A DNA stretch of 64,000 nucleotides from JBCCQL01 sp039414355. GTDB lineage: Bacteria; Planctomycetota; Planctomycetia; Pirellulales; Lacipirellulaceae. Positions 61,985-64,000 of the stretch are shown in pieces. Both the position numbers and the translations under genes were made by a program. Location: positions 1 through 64,000 of the forward strand of contig JBCDJN010000001.1 in assembly GCA_039414355.1 (NCBI GenBank). The letters run 5' to 3'. Each line of letters begins with the position of its first letter. Position 1 is the stretch's first letter. The notes below the pieces were generated by a model. That model had not been told where the DNA came from and did no database searches. It saw only the letters and a program-made list of their open reading frames with translations.

Positions 61985-63979
61985 CTACTTCACCAGTCGA
62001 CCAACGCGAATCACCACACTGCCAATCGTGCCGGCCTCGCCGTCGGAGAACGACACCTCCACGCGGTTCTTCTCCCGGAGCCGATCGGGGTCGACCGGGA
62101 TCAGCTTGGTGGAAGCGTATTCCTTCTCGCCATCGTCCAAGCGCGGCGCCGCGTCTTCAAGCGGCACGTCGACGCTCCGACCGTTGAGCTTCACCTGCAA
62201 CCGCGGGTCCGCGCCGGCGGGTCGCGTGACGCCGATGCGGAGCATCGCGTACGTGGCGGTCGCCGGCGACTCGGTCTCAACCAAGAACCTCGAAGGTTTG
62301 CCCGGCGACGGCGAGACGATTGTCCGGCTGCCGTAGTGGGGGGTCTCGCTCATTGTCTTTCGATTCGGGATGGGCTGCGCGTAGTCCGCTGAGACCACCA
62401 CCGCCTCTCGCCCGGCGATCTCGATCGCGCCGGCGGCGTCGGCGTCCGATTCTCGCAGGTAGGGCGTGTAGTCGTCGTTGCGACCGTATCGCCGCACACT
62501 GACCGTCTTGGCGGCCGGCATCTTCAATCGCACCTGGTGCGGGGCGTCGGAGAGGTTGTTGATGACCACTCGCAGCGTCGATCCATCCGCGAACGCCCGC
62601 GTCTGCAAGTCGGGGTCGCCACCGCGTGTGCACACCCGCCTGCCGGCGACGTCTCGGAAGAACTTGTAGAAGTCGGTGTTGTGGGTCTCTACCCATCGCG
62701 AACGGTCTTCAAACCCGTACGGGACGAACATCGTCGGGTAGTACTCCGGGTCCCACCCCATGGTCTCCGGCAGGATGAACGGCACCGCTTTCTGGACGAT
62801 GTGGGCGTGCTCCATGAACGTCAGCGTGTTGGCGATTGCCGAGCTTATCAGCACGTGGCTTGCGACGGACCGCTCGAGCACCGTCTGGTCGAACGCCGCC
62901 GCGTTGTCCTGCTTGCTTACCAGCAACTCGCCGATCGCCTTCGCGTTGGGCCGACCTTGGGACGCCGTGATGTACCCGCCGTGCTCCGACACGACGAGAT
63001 CGATCGGCTTTCCATAGGTGTTGACCGCGTGCGTTTGGACGAAGTCGAGCACGCCCTCCAGAGGCAGCCCTCCCGTGACGCGGCCGTGGAGGTCGGCGCC
63101 GTCCCAGTTCAGGTAGTCGTAGACGTGGAAGGAGTAGAAGTCGAGCTCGGCACGCGTGTTGGCCAGGAAGTTCTTGAAGCCCTCAAAGGCGCGGTAGTTG
63201 TTCCGGTAGAAGTACGCCACCGAGAGGCACGGCCCGCCAACCTTTACCGCCAGGCCGCGGCCGTGGACGGCGGCGTGGGCCTTGGTGTGCCAGTTGGCTA
63301 GGTGCTCATCGGAGATGAACGACCAGTGCGGCTCGTTGATCGGCTCGTAGTACGCGGGGCGATCGAAGTCGGTGTAGCCGTACTCCAGCGCCGCCGCCGC
63401 CAACTCCGCTGCGGCATCGGTGTAGCCGGGCAGGTAGTGTTTGACCGCATGGGAGTCTCGGTCGGCCTCCGGCGTTGAGAACCTGCCCATGAAGTCGGGG
63501 AAGTCTAAACCGCGGCCGTGCGCGGCGACGTCCAGCCGGCCGCCGGCCAGGCTTGCGAAGGCGGCCGCCGGCGGCTTGACCCGCTGCTCACAAGCCGACT
63601 TCACCGAATCGGGATCGGCGAACCCGGGCCGCTCCGGGTCTTCCCCCAAACGGTCGGCGTCACCAACCGCCGAGTTGATCGGACCGAGGTTCCGGCCGAA
63701 GGTCGCGTTGAGTTCGCCGAGCAGGTACTCGACACGCTCAGGCGACCTCATCCGCTGATCAAAGTTCGTCCCCGGATCGCACATCGAGAAGTACTTCTCG
63801 CGATCGAGTTCGCTGACGCCCGCGATGCTTCGCGTGATGGTTGGGTAGACAGCGAGCTCAACGGTCTCCGCCCGGGCAATCCCGCCACCCGTCGCGACCG
63901 CGAGTGCCAGCAGGCCTCGGCGCCAGCCGGTGAGCAGGAGCAGCTTCGAAGGCGAAGACGAAAGGCAGCGCGGATTCAC
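61985..63979 (-). CDS. secreted GH86-like agarase or porphyranase (second copy)
   Basis: A 664-residue protein from a GTG start; the frame stays open to the right edge, so a longer start is possible. A signal-like helix (RRGLLALAVATGGGIARA) precedes VYPTITRSIAGVSELDREKYF, the same opening as the GH86 protein at 43.4 kb (VVRSIGGVTDFDREQFV). The TIM barrel has Glu216 in YYEPINEPHWS, LDFYSFHVYDYLN and Glu332 in LVVSEHGGY. Two beta domains end it, with VRVGRLVK last. It is diverged from the first copy, suggesting another galactan structure or product size. PSCyt1 and DUF1501 genes follow. Confidence 0.72.
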   Translation of the reverse strand: MNPRCLSSSPSKLLLLTGWRRGLLALAVATGGGIARAETVELAVYPTITRSIAGVSELDREKYFSMCDPGTNFDQRMRSPERVEYLLGELNATFGRNLGPINSAVGDADRLGEDPERPGFADPDSVKSACEQRVKPPAAAFASLAGGRLDVAAHGRGLDFPDFMGRFSTPEADRDSHAVKHYLPGYTDAAAELAAAALEYGYTDFDRPAYYEPINEPHWSFISDEHLANWHTKAHAAVHGRGLAVKVGGPCLSVAYFYRNNYRAFEGFKNFLANTRAELDFYSFHVYDYLNWDGADLHGRVTGGLPLEGVLDFVQTHAVNTYGKPIDLVVSEHGGYITASQGRPNAKAIGELLVSKQDNAAAFDQTVLERSVASHVLISSAIANTLTFMEHAHIVQKAVPFILPETMGWDPEYYPTMFVPYGFEDRSRWVETHNTDFYKFFRDVAGRRVCTRGGDPDLQTRAFADGSTLRVVINNLSDAPHQVRLKMPAAKTVSVRRYGRNDDYTPYLRESDADAAGAIEIAGREAVVVSADYAQPIPNRKTMSETPHYGSRTIVSPSPGKPSRFLVETESPATATYAMLRIGVTRPAGADPRLQVKLNGRSVDVPLEDAAPRLDDGEKEYASTKLIPVDPDRLREKNRVEVSFSDGEAGTIGSVVIRVGRLVK

Positions 63980-64000
63980 GGCGGCGGGGCTCCCCGAGAC

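Overview
The window reads as the chromosome of a GC-rich marine planctomycete, probably of the Pirellulales. The evidence is a set of planctomycete-typical families found together: two large PSCyt1/DUF1549/DUF1553 proteins each paired with a DUF1501 protein, a DUF1559 pseudopilin-like protein, PEP-CTERM proteins with dockerin-like EF-hands, a giant secreted protein with the LEQRRLLA N-terminal motif, and five secreted S1 sulfatases. No rRNA, tRNA, CRISPR array or insertion sequence was recognised.

Bases 1 to about 12,000 are housekeeping. They hold the 3' end of a CysN-CysC fusion, a zinc-ribbon protein, a VOC protein, a lysine-rich HTH-like protein, a small membrane protein, TrkA-TrkH potassium uptake, a secreted lactonase-like propeller, Mfd and a secreted parvulin-type PPIase.

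From about 12.1 kb to the right edge, nearly everything fits one task: use of agar, and probably of its sulfated and methylated red-algal relative porphyran. Secreted depolymerases are GH50, two GH16, two GH86-like enzymes and a DUF5060 protein, helped by five sulfatases. An MFS sugar porter overlaps the gene for a cytoplasmic GH117 neoagarobiose hydrolase, which should release D-galactose and 3,6-anhydro-L-galactose (AHG). A seven-gene minus-strand operon (25.2 to 16.8 kb) encodes a GntR regulator, a zinc-type alcohol dehydrogenase, a KduD-like SDR, an aldehyde dehydrogenase, an enolase-superfamily cycloisomerase, a KDG-type kinase and a sulfatase. The KDPG aldolase is at 52.7 kb. Together these match the known route AHG -> anhydrogalactonate -> ketodeoxy acids -> KDPG -> pyruvate + glyceraldehyde 3-phosphate. 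A ferredoxin-P450 pair at 15.3-16.8 kb resembles the system that demethylates 6-O-methyl-galactose in porphyran users.

A shared 14-bp dyad close to GATTGTATACAATC, or its core TTGTNNACAA, lies upstream of both GntR genes and of several locus operons, which suggests a regulon. The least understood parts are the two PSCyt1/DUF1549/DUF1553-DUF1501 pairs, each containing a LamG-like domain and lying in the same gene runs as the agarases (one pair translationally linked to GH117), the FAD oxidoreductase between the two GH16 genes, the DUF5060 enzyme, and the G8/beta-helix protein with a dockerin-like insertion. Start sites were usually chosen from signal peptides, ribosome-binding sites and family N-termini, and several remain uncertain.
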